DNA of 9,725 nt, from NCBI GenBank assembly GCA_025457845.1, contig JALOTO010000043.1, positions 1 to 9,725 on the forward strand. Direction: 5' to 3'. The stretch comes from Thermoplasmata archaeon (GTDB lineage: Archaea > Thermoplasmatota > Thermoplasmata > UBA10834). Position 1 is the stretch's first letter; the number at the start of each line of letters is the position of its first letter. This document shows positions 1 through 5,907 of the stretch, in pieces. The notes under the pieces were generated by a model, which did no database searches, was not told the origin of the DNA, and saw only the letters and a list, made by a program, of their open reading frames with translations. A program made the translations under genes and the position numbers.

Positions 1-253
1 CCTGGACAAGCCCATACAGATCAACGGGACCAAGATACACTGGATAGAGTCGAAGGCGTCCTTCGGCGACGACATCGAGCTCAGGAAGAACGTGAAGAGG
101 CAGCTCCTGCCCTACACCGAGCTCTTCGGCACGGGCGCGGTCGTCTACTGGTTCGGCTACGTCGAGGGGATAGCGCCGCCCGAGGGGATCGTCCTCCTGG
201 ACGGCACGCACTTCGACGAGTGCCCGGACGACGATGGCCACCCGAGGACCTGA
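1..253 (+). CDS. TPD-domain (CDIN1-like) nuclease, C-terminal fragment
   Basis: This is the last 83 residues of a protein whose start lies left of the window; the frame begins at base 2 and stops with TGA at 251-253. The fragment contains HWIESKASFGDD at about residues 13-24, followed by a conserved segment with VVYWFGYVEG. As I recall the family, this block matches the C-terminal region of the TPD domain shared by archaeal proteins and the eukaryotic CDAN1-interacting nuclease CDIN1 (C15orf41), which has a near-identical WIESKASFGD stretch and a following YWYGF stretch. The E-S-K triplet fits the E-x-K half of a PD-(D/E)XK nuclease centre. The acidic tail (DECPDDDGHP) is not recognised. The archaeal role is unknown; a DNA or RNA nuclease activity is inferred from the fold. 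The next gene begins 35 bases downstream behind its own TATA-like element and is also a PD-(D/E)XK protein. Family assignment is good; biochemical function is uncertain. Confidence 0.78.
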   Translation, partial: LDKPIQINGTKIHWIESKASFGDDIELRKNVKRQLLPYTELFGTGAVVYWFGYVEGIAPPEGIVLLDGTHFDECPDDDGHPRT

Positions 254-264
254 GAAGGGTTATC
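254..264 (+). promoter_or_regulatory. TATA/BRE-like element before the Cas4-like gene
   Basis: GAAGGGTTATC overlaps the stop of the upstream gene and is centred about 27 bases before the ATG at 289. That spacing suits a leaderless or nearly leaderless archaeal transcript, and no Shine-Dalgarno sequence is visible before the ATG. Very similar elements precede the genes at 7121 and 9543. Confidence 0.35.
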
Positions 265-288
265 TCGGTGTAAGCCAATCCGCGGCGC

Positions 289-1284
289 ATGCCCAAGACC
301 GCCGGGAGGTACATCTCGGCAGGCGACCTTGAGAAGTACAGCTACTGTCCCCTGAGCTGGTGGCTCAGCCGGGAGCACGACCCGGGCAGGGAGGACCTGG
401 CCAAGGGCGTCGCTGAGCACCACAGGCTCGGCAAGGTGCTCTGGAAGATCGACTCAGGGGAGAAGGCCGCGGAGCAGTCCGAGAGGCTCGTCTTCTGGTA
501 CGCCATCATCGCTACGCTCATCGCCGTCACCGGCCTCGAGATGCTCCCGCTAGGGGCCCCCGTCGAGTTCAGCCACATACTCGGCGCCGTCGCGCTCATA
601 TGGCTCCTGGCGGCGACTTTCTACCTCTACAAGGCGACCAGGGCCACGGTCCACAGCGTCGCGATAGCGTACGAGAGGATCGTGCTCATCTTCGCCATCG
701 TCGCCGTCATCGTCGCCGTCAACGCCGTCGCATGGCTCTACACCGACGTGAGGATGGCGCAGGTGCTCGAGGGGGTGGCGATAGCGTGGCTCATGGCCGC
801 GTCGTTCTTTCTCTACAGGTCGCTGGCCACGACCGGGATAGTCAAGTCCCTCAGGGACGAGTTCAGGGTCAAGGGGAAGATTGAGTACATCGACATGGGC
901 GACTCGAAGGTCTACAGGTCCGACAGGTACATGCTCACGGGGAAGCCGGACTACGTCATCAAGCTTGACGACAGGGTCATCCCCGTCGAGGAGAAGAAGG
1001 GGAGGACGCCCCAGGGGCCGCTCTTCTCGCACATCCTGCAGCTCTCCGCCTACTGCCTGCTCATCGAGGAGAGCACGGGCAAGGCGCCACCGTACGGCCT
1101 CCTGAAGTACCCCGAGCACGAGCACCAGGTCGAGTACAACGACGACCTGAAGAAGGTCCTCCTCCAGAAGCTCGACGAGATGAGGGAGGCCGAGCGCAAG
1201 GGGGAGGCCCACAGGAACCACGACAGGCCAGGGAAGTGCAGGTTCTGCTCCAGGAAGGACGTCTGCCCGGAGAAGCTGGCCTGA
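289..1284 (+). CDS. Membrane-anchored Cas4-like PD-(D/E)XK nuclease
   Basis: A 331-residue protein of the Cas4/RecB-like (DUF83) nuclease type. The N-terminal motif YSYCPLSWW gives C20, and C317, C320 and C326 (CRFCSRKDVCP) complete the four-cysteine pattern that in Cas4 and AddB holds a 4Fe-4S cluster. H44/H45 fit the conserved early His. Nuclease motifs are D221 in GKPDYVI, E234-x-K236 in VEEKKG, and Q251-xxx-Y255 in HILQLSAY. Unlike ordinary Cas4 (about 160-220 residues), about 120 residues with four predicted membrane helices (roughly 67-87, 97-115, 130-151, 158-178) lie between the first Cys/His part and the catalytic core. These helices are two copies of a two-helix unit. Even helix number would put the cluster cysteines and nuclease core on one membrane face, presumably cytoplasmic (inference). 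No cas genes or repeats are nearby. The stop directly abuts the convergent glmS stop. The nuclease family is well supported; substrate and role are unknown. Confidence 0.85.
   Translation: MPKTAGRYISAGDLEKYSYCPLSWWLSREHDPGREDLAKGVAEHHRLGKVLWKIDSGEKAAEQSERLVFWYAIIATLIAVTGLEMLPLGAPVEFSHILGAVALIWLLAATFYLYKATRATVHSVAIAYERIVLIFAIVAVIVAVNAVAWLYTDVRMAQVLEGVAIAWLMAASFFLYRSLATTGIVKSLRDEFRVKGKIEYIDMGDSKVYRSDRYMLTGKPDYVIKLDDRVIPVEEKKGRTPQGPLFSHILQLSAYCLLIEESTGKAPPYGLLKYPEHEHQVEYNDDLKKVLLQKLDEMREAERKGEAHRNHDRPGKCRFCSRKDVCPEKLA
481..834 (+). repeat. Internal duplication of a two-helix membrane unit in the Cas4-like gene
   Basis: Residues 65-120 (bases 481-648) and 129-182 (bases 673-834) align with about a two-residue gap. 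Both open with E-R-(L/I)-V followed by a hydrophobic run containing A-I-(I/V)-A, and both close with similar segments: VALIWLLAATFYLYKATRAT and GVAIAWLMAASFFLYRSLAT. The likeness is clear in protein; DNA similarity is partial, which points to an old duplication. Confidence 0.65.
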
Positions 1285-3075
1285 TCACTCGACCGTTACC
1301 GTCTTCGCTATGTTCCTCGGCTTGTCCACCGGGCAGCCGCGCTCCCTCGCGAGATAGTACGACAGGAGCTGGAGGGTGACTATCACGGGCACGGGGGAGA
1401 AGACTGGAGGGAGCTCCCGGACGGTCAGTACCTCGTCCGCGTACTTCCTCAGCTCCGTGTCGCCCTCGTAGCCGATGGCGATGACCGGGCTGCCGCGGGC
1501 GGTGACCTCGCTTATGTTCCCGAGCATCTTCTCGTATGTGTGGTCCTTGATCGCGATCGCGACGACGGGGGACTCCTTAGATATCAGCGCGAGGGGCCCG
1601 TGCTTCAGCTCCCCGGCGGGGAAGCCCTCGCCGTGGATGTACGATATCTCCTTGGTCTTCAGCGCGCCCTCGAGGGCCATCGGGTAGTTGATGTTCCTGC
1701 CGATGAAGTACATGTCCCTGACCGCGTGGTACTTCTTCGCCAGCGCTTCGACCTCCTCCGCCTTGTTGAGGACGTCCTGCACGGCCCTCGGGAGGTTCCT
1801 CAGCTGCCCGACCATGGACCGCCTCGCCTGGGCGCCCATGGCCCTCGACTGCGTCGCGAGGTCCATCGCGAGGAGGTACATCGCGACTATCTGCGTCGTG
1901 AAGGTCTTGGTCGCGGCCACCCCGATCTCCGGGCCGGCGCGAGTGTATATCACGTGATCCACCTCCCTCGTTATGGCGGAGCCCATTACGTTCGCGATCG
2001 CCACGGTCTTGTGGCCCCTCTTCCTCGCTTCCCTCGCGGCGGCTATCGTGTCCAGCGTCTCCCCGCTCTGGGTGACCAGCACTATCAGAGGGTTCTCCCT
2101 CGACACCGATGAGTAACGGTACTCCGAGGAGATCTGCACCGTCGTCGGGACCTTGGCGATCTCCTCGATGATGTACTTGCCCGCGAGCCCGGCGTGGTAC
2201 GAGGTCCCGCAGGCGACGATCTTGACGCTGGTGAACGAGCCCGTCTGGAAGAACGGCTCAGGGTCCAGGGTCTCGACCCTGCCCAGGAGGGACTCGTGTA
2301 TCGCGTTGGGCTGCTCGAATATCTCCTTGAGCATGAAGTGCGGGTAGCCGCCCTTCTCGGCGGCCTCGAGGTTCCACGAGACCTTCTGGGGGGCGCGCTC
2401 CACTGCCCGGCCCTCCACGTCCGTTATGGTGATGGAGTCCTTGGTGAGCCTGACGACCTCGCCGTCCATGATGTAGACCATGCGGTCCGTGTACCTGAGA
2501 AGGGCCGTCACGTCGCTCGCGAGGAAGTTCTCCCCGTCGCCCACGCCCACCACCAGCGGGCTCTCGTTCCTGGCGGCGACGACCTCGGCCATGTCCGCGG
2601 AGACCACGGCGAAGGCGTATGTCCCCTCGACGCGCTTGAGCGCCGCCCGGACGGCGGAGAACAGGTCACCCTTGAGCTCCGACTCGACCAGGTGCGCGAA
2701 GACCTCGGTGTCCGTCTGGGACGAGAAGACGTGGCCGGATGCCAGCAGTTCGTCCTTGAGGTCCATGAAGTTCGAGATGATGCCGTTGTGCACGACCGCG
2801 AGCCTGCTCGCGCAGTCGCCCAGCGGGTGGGCGTTCTCCGTGGTGGGTTTGCCCTGGGTCGCCCACCTCGTGTGGGCGATGCCGACCGCGCCGTGCATCT
2901 CGGGCATGGTCGACTCGAGGGCCGATATCTCGCCCTTGCTCTTGTGGACCTGGAGCGCCTCACCGACGACGGCGATGCCGGAGGAGTCGTAGCCACGGTA
3001 CTCCAGCCTCTTCAGGCAGTCGATGAGTATGGGCTGCGCATCCCTGCCGCCCGCGTATCCGACTATGCCGCACAT
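1285..3075 (-). CDS. glmS: Glutamine-fructose-6-phosphate aminotransferase (isomerizing), GlmS
   Basis: Converts fructose-6-phosphate and glutamine to glucosamine-6-phosphate and glutamate, the entry step to UDP-GlcNAc; cytoplasmic. From the ATG at 3075 the protein is 596 residues, normal for the family. The N-terminal glutaminase domain begins M-C-G-I-V-G-Y with Cys2 as the expected nucleophile, then LEYRGYDSSG (24-33), HTRWATQG (68-75), HNGIISNF (96-103) and QTDTEVFAHL (120-129). Two SIS domains follow, with ACGTSYHAG (288-296) and TQSGET (335-340), and the typical C-terminus DKPRNIAKTVTVE. A TTG three codons upstream is in frame, but the nucleophile must follow the initiator Met, so the ATG is chosen. 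A GAGGT lies about 12 bases before this ATG. Only 15 bases separate it from the upstream nucleotidylyltransferase gene, so the two probably form one operon. The stop touches the stop of the convergent Cas4-like gene. Function is very secure. Confidence 0.97.
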   Translation of the reverse strand: MCGIVGYAGGRDAQPILIDCLKRLEYRGYDSSGIAVVGEALQVHKSKGEISALESTMPEMHGAVGIAHTRWATQGKPTTENAHPLGDCASRLAVVHNGIISNFMDLKDELLASGHVFSSQTDTEVFAHLVESELKGDLFSAVRAALKRVEGTYAFAVVSADMAEVVAARNESPLVVGVGDGENFLASDVTALLRYTDRMVYIMDGEVVRLTKDSITITDVEGRAVERAPQKVSWNLEAAEKGGYPHFMLKEIFEQPNAIHESLLGRVETLDPEPFFQTGSFTSVKIVACGTSYHAGLAGKYIIEEIAKVPTTVQISSEYRYSSVSRENPLIVLVTQSGETLDTIAAAREARKRGHKTVAIANVMGSAITREVDHVIYTRAGPEIGVAATKTFTTQIVAMYLLAMDLATQSRAMGAQARRSMVGQLRNLPRAVQDVLNKAEEVEALAKKYHAVRDMYFIGRNINYPMALEGALKTKEISYIHGEGFPAGELKHGPLALISKESPVVAIAIKDHTYEKMLGNISEVTARGSPVIAIGYEGDTELRKYADEVLTVRELPPVFSPVPVIVTLQLLSYYLARERGCPVDKPRNIAKTVTVE

Positions 3076-3090
3076 CCTAGCCAACCAACC

Positions 3091-4281
3091 TCATGTGACG
3101 AGGGCCTTGTTCGGGAGGTTCCTGGTCACCTTCGCGCCACTAGACACCTTGCAGCCCGCGCCGACTATGGTCCCTGGCTCCAGGACGACGCCCGTCCCGA
3201 AGCTCGTGTCCTCGCCGACGATCGAGCCGATGTGGGGGACCTTGAAGAACTCGTCCCCTATGCTGACGTACGCCTCCGCCCCGGAGGCCATGAGATGCGA
3301 TTGCGACTTCGCCCCGTAGCCGAGCACGCAGTGGGAGACGTACGAGTGCGCCCCGATGCTGCAGTTGCTCATGAGCATGCTGTTCTTGACGACCGTGTAC
3401 GGTTCTATGGTGACGCTGTTGCCTATGCTGGTCGACGGCAGGATGGTCACGTTGGGCCCTATCTCGCAGCCCGAGCCGATGACCACCGGACCGTAGATGG
3501 TGGTGCCCGCCCTGAGGACCGTCTCCTCGCCAATGCTCACCGGACCCGAGAGCACGACCTGCTGCTCCACCTTGCCGCCCGTCCTCACGGGCATCGTCTC
3601 CATCGCGGCGGCGTTCAGCTCGAGGAGGTCCCACGGGTAGACCGCGTCGATCCAGAGGCCGTCCGAGAAGACCGGCTTCACGGCCTCCTGCTCGAGGCTG
3701 GCCTGGACGGCGTTGCTGAGGCCGTACTCGCCCTGCGCCAGGCACCTGTCGACCGACTTGAAGATGCGCTCGTTCAGGCAGTACAGGCCCGTGAGTATGA
3801 TGTTCGAGACCATGTCGGCCGGCTTCTCGACCACGGTCCTGATGGCCCCCTGCTCGATGGTGACCACGCCGTACTTGGACGGGTTCTCGCTCTCGACCAC
3901 GAGGGCCCCAGGACACGCCCCGGACTGCAGCAGGTCCCCGACCGCCCGTCTGTCGACGATGTTGTCCCCAGGGAGGACGAGGAACTCGCCGGAGAGGCGG
4001 TCCTTGGCGCACGAGAGCGCGTGGGCGTTCCCGAGCTGCTTCTCCTGGACCACGTACTCGATCCGCGCCCCGAACTTGCGCCCGTCCTCGAAGTGGGACA
4101 TGATGCGCTCCTTGTGGTACCCGACGACCATGACGATGTCGCGGACGTCGTTCTTCACGAGCGCGTCGACGACGTGCTCCAGGATCGGGCGGTTCGCCAC
4201 GGGGATCATGACCTTGGGCTCGGACGCGGTGAGGGGCCTGAGCCTCATGCCCTCGCCAGCCGCCAGGATGACAGCCTTCAT
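3091..4281 (-). CDS. glmU: Bifunctional sugar-1-phosphate nucleotidylyltransferase / acyltransferase (archaeal GlmU type)
   Basis: A 396-residue protein like archaeal enzymes that acetylate glucosamine-1-phosphate and couple the product to UTP, giving UDP-GlcNAc. The N-terminal nucleotidyltransferase domain has LAAGEGMRLRPLT (6-18), EPKVMIPVANRP (21-32), a Q-x-x-L-G-N-A segment near 79-86, PGDN (104-107) and VEKP (151-154). From about 245 the chain is a left-handed beta-helix of hexapeptide repeats (for example VSIGEETVL, CEIGPNVTI, TSIGNSVTI, CSIGAHSYV). H312 in GAHSYV sits where I recall a catalytic His in the Sulfolobus tokodaii enzyme ST0452. Its position just upstream of glmS supports a UDP-GlcNAc role. 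The nucleotide and sugar cannot be fixed from sequence: related proteins act as glucose-1-phosphate thymidylyl- or uridylyltransferases, and bacterial GlmU has the same two-domain plan. Translation starts behind a GGAGG at 4289-4293. Confidence 0.9.
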   Translation of the reverse strand: MKAVILAAGEGMRLRPLTASEPKVMIPVANRPILEHVVDALVKNDVRDIVMVVGYHKERIMSHFEDGRKFGARIEYVVQEKQLGNAHALSCAKDRLSGEFLVLPGDNIVDRRAVGDLLQSGACPGALVVESENPSKYGVVTIEQGAIRTVVEKPADMVSNIILTGLYCLNERIFKSVDRCLAQGEYGLSNAVQASLEQEAVKPVFSDGLWIDAVYPWDLLELNAAAMETMPVRTGGKVEQQVVLSGPVSIGEETVLRAGTTIYGPVVIGSGCEIGPNVTILPSTSIGNSVTIEPYTVVKNSMLMSNCSIGAHSYVSHCVLGYGAKSQSHLMASGAEAYVSIGDEFFKVPHIGSIVGEDTSFGTGVVLEPGTIVGAGCKVSSGAKVTRNLPNKALVT

Positions 4282-4288
4282 TGGAACT

Positions 4289-4293
4289 CCTCC
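4289..4293 (-). promoter_or_regulatory. Shine-Dalgarno site of the nucleotidylyltransferase gene
   Basis: On the minus strand GGAGG lies seven bases before the ATG at 4281, an ideal spacing. It is the strongest ribosome-binding site in the window and fixes this start. It implies a leadered mRNA, unlike several neighbours that look leaderless. Confidence 0.55.
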
Positions 4294-4317
4294 GAGCGGA
4301 AGTTACAGGGTAGCGCC

Positions 4318-4327
4318 GATTTAATGG
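4318..4327 (-). promoter_or_regulatory. TATA-like box of the glmU-glmS operon
   Basis: The minus strand reads CCATTAAATC, an AT-rich patch in a GC-rich spacer, centred about 41 bases before the ATG. A start point about 26 bases downstream would leave a 10-15 base leader that just includes the GGAGG site. Confidence 0.4.
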
Positions 4328-4345
4328 TTTCCCAGGCGCCCTGGC

Positions 4346-4609
4346 TCACTCTTCGTCGCCCTCTTCCTCGATCTCGCCGTAGATCTTCCGGTTCCTGGCC
4401 TCGACCTTCGTCTTCGTCGCCTCCTCGAAGAACTCGCACTCGCAGCGGACGGAGGTGATGATGTCGCGCTTGGCGCAGTAGCCCATGCCTGGCCCGGAGC
4501 CTTCTTCGGGACGCGGGTCCCAGTGGAGGCATGACGGGCAGAGTCGTCTCTTGCGCGGGTCGCCCTTGCAGGTCGTGTGAGGGGTCACGGGCCAGGTATC
4601 TGTCATCAT
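4346..4609 (-). CDS. Small Cys-rich (zinc-ribbon-like) protein, unknown function
   Basis: An 87-residue protein not assigned to a named family. It has six cysteines: C14, a C24-P-S-C27 pair, C45 in MGYCAKRD, and C56-E-C58 in RCECEFF. The C-x2-C ... C ... C-x-C spacing and short length suggest a metal-binding, probably zinc, domain. The C-terminus is charged (EIEEEGDEE) after a basic stretch. It opens with two ATG codons (4609 and 4606). A GATATA patch lies only about 3-9 bases upstream, too close to serve these ATGs, but about 26 bases before an in-frame GTG at 4588. Initiation at that GTG on a leaderless transcript is therefore possible and would remove seven residues without losing a cysteine. 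It is co-directional with the nucleotidylyltransferase, 64 bases upstream of it, and divergent from the HTH-LAGLIDADG gene. Codon use matches the neighbours, so it is probably real. Confidence 0.68.
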   Translation of the reverse strand: MMTDTWPVTPHTTCKGDPRKRRLCPSCLHWDPRPEEGSGPGMGYCAKRDIITSVRCECEFFEEATKTKVEARNRKIYGEIEEEGDEE

Positions 4610-4725
4610 CCGTATATCACGGTTTCTGCGCGGGTGCCGCGCGACGGGGGGAAGGGTCCGTCCTGATGTATGCTACATGCAGTGCTGGCCGATATCTGGC
4701 TCGATGCGGCTCGGCCTCCGATAGC
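4610..4725. promoter_or_regulatory. Divergent intergenic region with inverted repeat
   Basis: This spacer separates the leftward Cys-rich gene from the rightward HTH-LAGLIDADG gene. It contains ATGTA-TGC-TACAT (4666-4678), a perfect 5-bp inverted repeat with a 3-base centre, and GATATCTGG at 4691-4699, about 30 bases before the ATG at 4726 and a plausible TATA box. The inverted repeat lies just upstream of that box, where an activator or autoregulator could bind; this is inference only. Confidence 0.3.
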
Positions 4726-5856
4726 ATGGGTCGCATAGGGGCGTACAGGAAGGAGGACAGGGTCGGCCTGCCAAAGGAGCTGCAGAAGGAACTCGTGGAC
4801 AGGGCCGCCTCTAGGCGCGGCAACTGCCAGGAGCTGGCCAAGGCGCTCGGGGTGCCGAAATCGTCCGTTCACTACTACAGGACAGGGAGGTTGGCCTTGC
4901 CGACATCCGTGCTCGACAGGATGTTGGAGGAGGCGGGGGACGACGGCCTTGAGCGGAGGGTGAGGGAGGCGGCGAGGGGGCTGGATAGGACCTGGGCGAA
5001 CTACTACTCGTCCGGCATCATGAGGGAGATGTATCGGCAGAAGGTCCGGCTGCCCACCCTTGTGGATCTGCAGAGGGACGACGAGCTCAGGAGGAAGGCG
5101 GCTGCGGTAGTTTCGTACGTGATGGCGGAGGGGTCCGTGTGGACCAAGAGGAACAGGTTCGACGAGGGGATCGTGAACATCACCTTCGCTGAGCACGAGA
5201 CGGATCTGTACAATCACTTCAGAGGGCTCTGTCGAGACGTGTTCGGCTATGACATCGGGCCCCCGCAGCCGCCGGGCAACGGAGCGAAGGCAATCAGGGG
5301 ATTCATCTACTCGAGGTTCGTGGCGGAGTGGTTCGAGCAACAGGGGGTTCCCGCCGGGGAGAAGTCGAGTTCATGTGTCAGACTGCCCAGGTGGGCAGTG
5401 GACTCGAACGACAGAATGACATGGATAGGAGCGGTCCAGCCATTCTGCGATGGCGAAGGGACTTTCTCCTCCAAGCAAGGGGCGGCGAGGAGGGCGTTCT
5501 CGATGGTCCAGGCGCGACACACCGACCTCGACTTCGAAGTGCTCAGGCATGATCTCACATGGAGAGGCGCCTGCAGGACTCTCGCACGAGGAGATATTGA
5601 CCACCGTATGGCCTTCGGCGTCCCTGTCATGGGATACTGCGGTGCTATATGTCGCAGCGAATTGCTGGATGACATACGCGACCTCCTCGAGAGGCTCGGG
5701 TTCAAGACTAAGCTTGGCATCGCGCACATGTACCTGAAAGACGATGGATTCTGGAGCTGCAACTGGATAATCAGATTCTCCGCATTCGACAGCTCCAGGC
5801 TGGTATCAGATGGGCTCGTGACCCAAGAACGGAAGGTAGCTCTCGGCAGGCGCTAG
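4726..5856 (+). CDS. HTH plus double-LAGLIDADG protein (homing-endonuclease-like)
   Basis: From the ATG at 4726 the protein has 376 residues. An N-terminal helix-turn-helix spans about 32-57 (CQELAKALGVPKSSVHYYR). Two LAGLIDADG-like motifs follow: VVSYVMAEG (128-136) and VQPFCDGEG (237-245). E135 and E244 occupy the catalytic-acid position, so both half-sites look intact, and the 109-residue spacing fits a single-chain pseudo-dimer. Residues after motif 1 (GIVNITFAEHETDLYNHF) and near the end (LLDDIRDLLERLGFKTKLG) fit the alpha/beta LAGLIDADG fold. It could be a free-standing homing endonuclease or a domesticated DNA-binding regulator; bacterial WhiA also joins the two domains but in reverse order. 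Bases are less GC-rich and codons more mixed than in the neighbours, suggesting later arrival. It ends 51 bases from the convergent initiator tRNA. The frame is open back to 4531, but the extension overlaps the divergent gene and looks non-coding. Confidence 0.82.
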   Translation: MGRIGAYRKEDRVGLPKELQKELVDRAASRRGNCQELAKALGVPKSSVHYYRTGRLALPTSVLDRMLEEAGDDGLERRVREAARGLDRTWANYYSSGIMREMYRQKVRLPTLVDLQRDDELRRKAAAVVSYVMAEGSVWTKRNRFDEGIVNITFAEHETDLYNHFRGLCRDVFGYDIGPPQPPGNGAKAIRGFIYSRFVAEWFEQQGVPAGEKSSSCVRLPRWAVDSNDRMTWIGAVQPFCDGEGTFSSKQGAARRAFSMVQARHTDLDFEVLRHDLTWRGACRTLARGDIDHRMAFGVPVMGYCGAICRSELLDDIRDLLERLGFKTKLGIAHMYLKDDGFWSCNWIIRFSAFDSSRLVSDGLVTQERKVALGRR

Positions 5857-5907
5857 AATGTAGAATTCAAAATTCAGTTATTTTTATATAAAACATGATA
5901 TTAATCG
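5857..5907. terminator. AT-rich island, likely bidirectional transcription end
   Basis: These 51 bases are strikingly AT-rich and lie between two convergent genes, the HTH-LAGLIDADG gene and the tRNA. They contain TTATTTTT (5878-5885) on the plus strand, a T-run typical of archaeal termination, and a perfect 12-bp palindrome TTTTATATAAAA (5882-5893) that gives a T-tract on either strand. The palindrome also resembles an ideal TATA box, but no gene lies at the right distance on either side, so termination is the simpler reading. Confidence 0.45.

Noticed and set aside
550..1221. Minus-strand open frame opposite the Cas4-like gene
   Set aside because: Antisense shadow rich in Val, Leu, Asp, Arg and His, with no domain; the plus-strand product has clear nuclease motifs.
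1..1284. CRISPR-Cas locus, suggested by the Cas4-like gene
   Set aside because: No cas1, cas2 or effector gene and no repeat-spacer array is present; the protein has a membrane insert unlike CRISPR-associated Cas4.
3076..3084. Upstream TTG start for glmS
   Set aside because: It would add three residues before M-C-G-I-V; the family needs the Cys as the first residue after Met removal, and the upstream GAGGT would be only about three bases away.
3050..3100. glmS ribozyme or riboswitch upstream of glmS
   Set aside because: Only 15 bases separate glmS from the upstream gene, too short for the ribozyme, which is a feature of bacterial glmS leaders.
2194..4458. Open frame of about 750 codons on the plus strand opposite glmS and the nucleotidylyltransferase gene
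   Set aside because: It is antisense to two strongly conserved genes, its composition is rich in Arg, Asp, Val and Leu as expected from a GC-rich shadow, and no domain is recognisable.
4531..4725. N-terminal extension of the HTH-LAGLIDADG frame back to 4531
   Set aside because: The extra 65 residues are Cys/Ser/Arg/Gly-rich without recognisable structure, overlap the divergent Cys-rich gene, and precede a plausible TATA box; the HTH starts shortly after the ATG at 4726.
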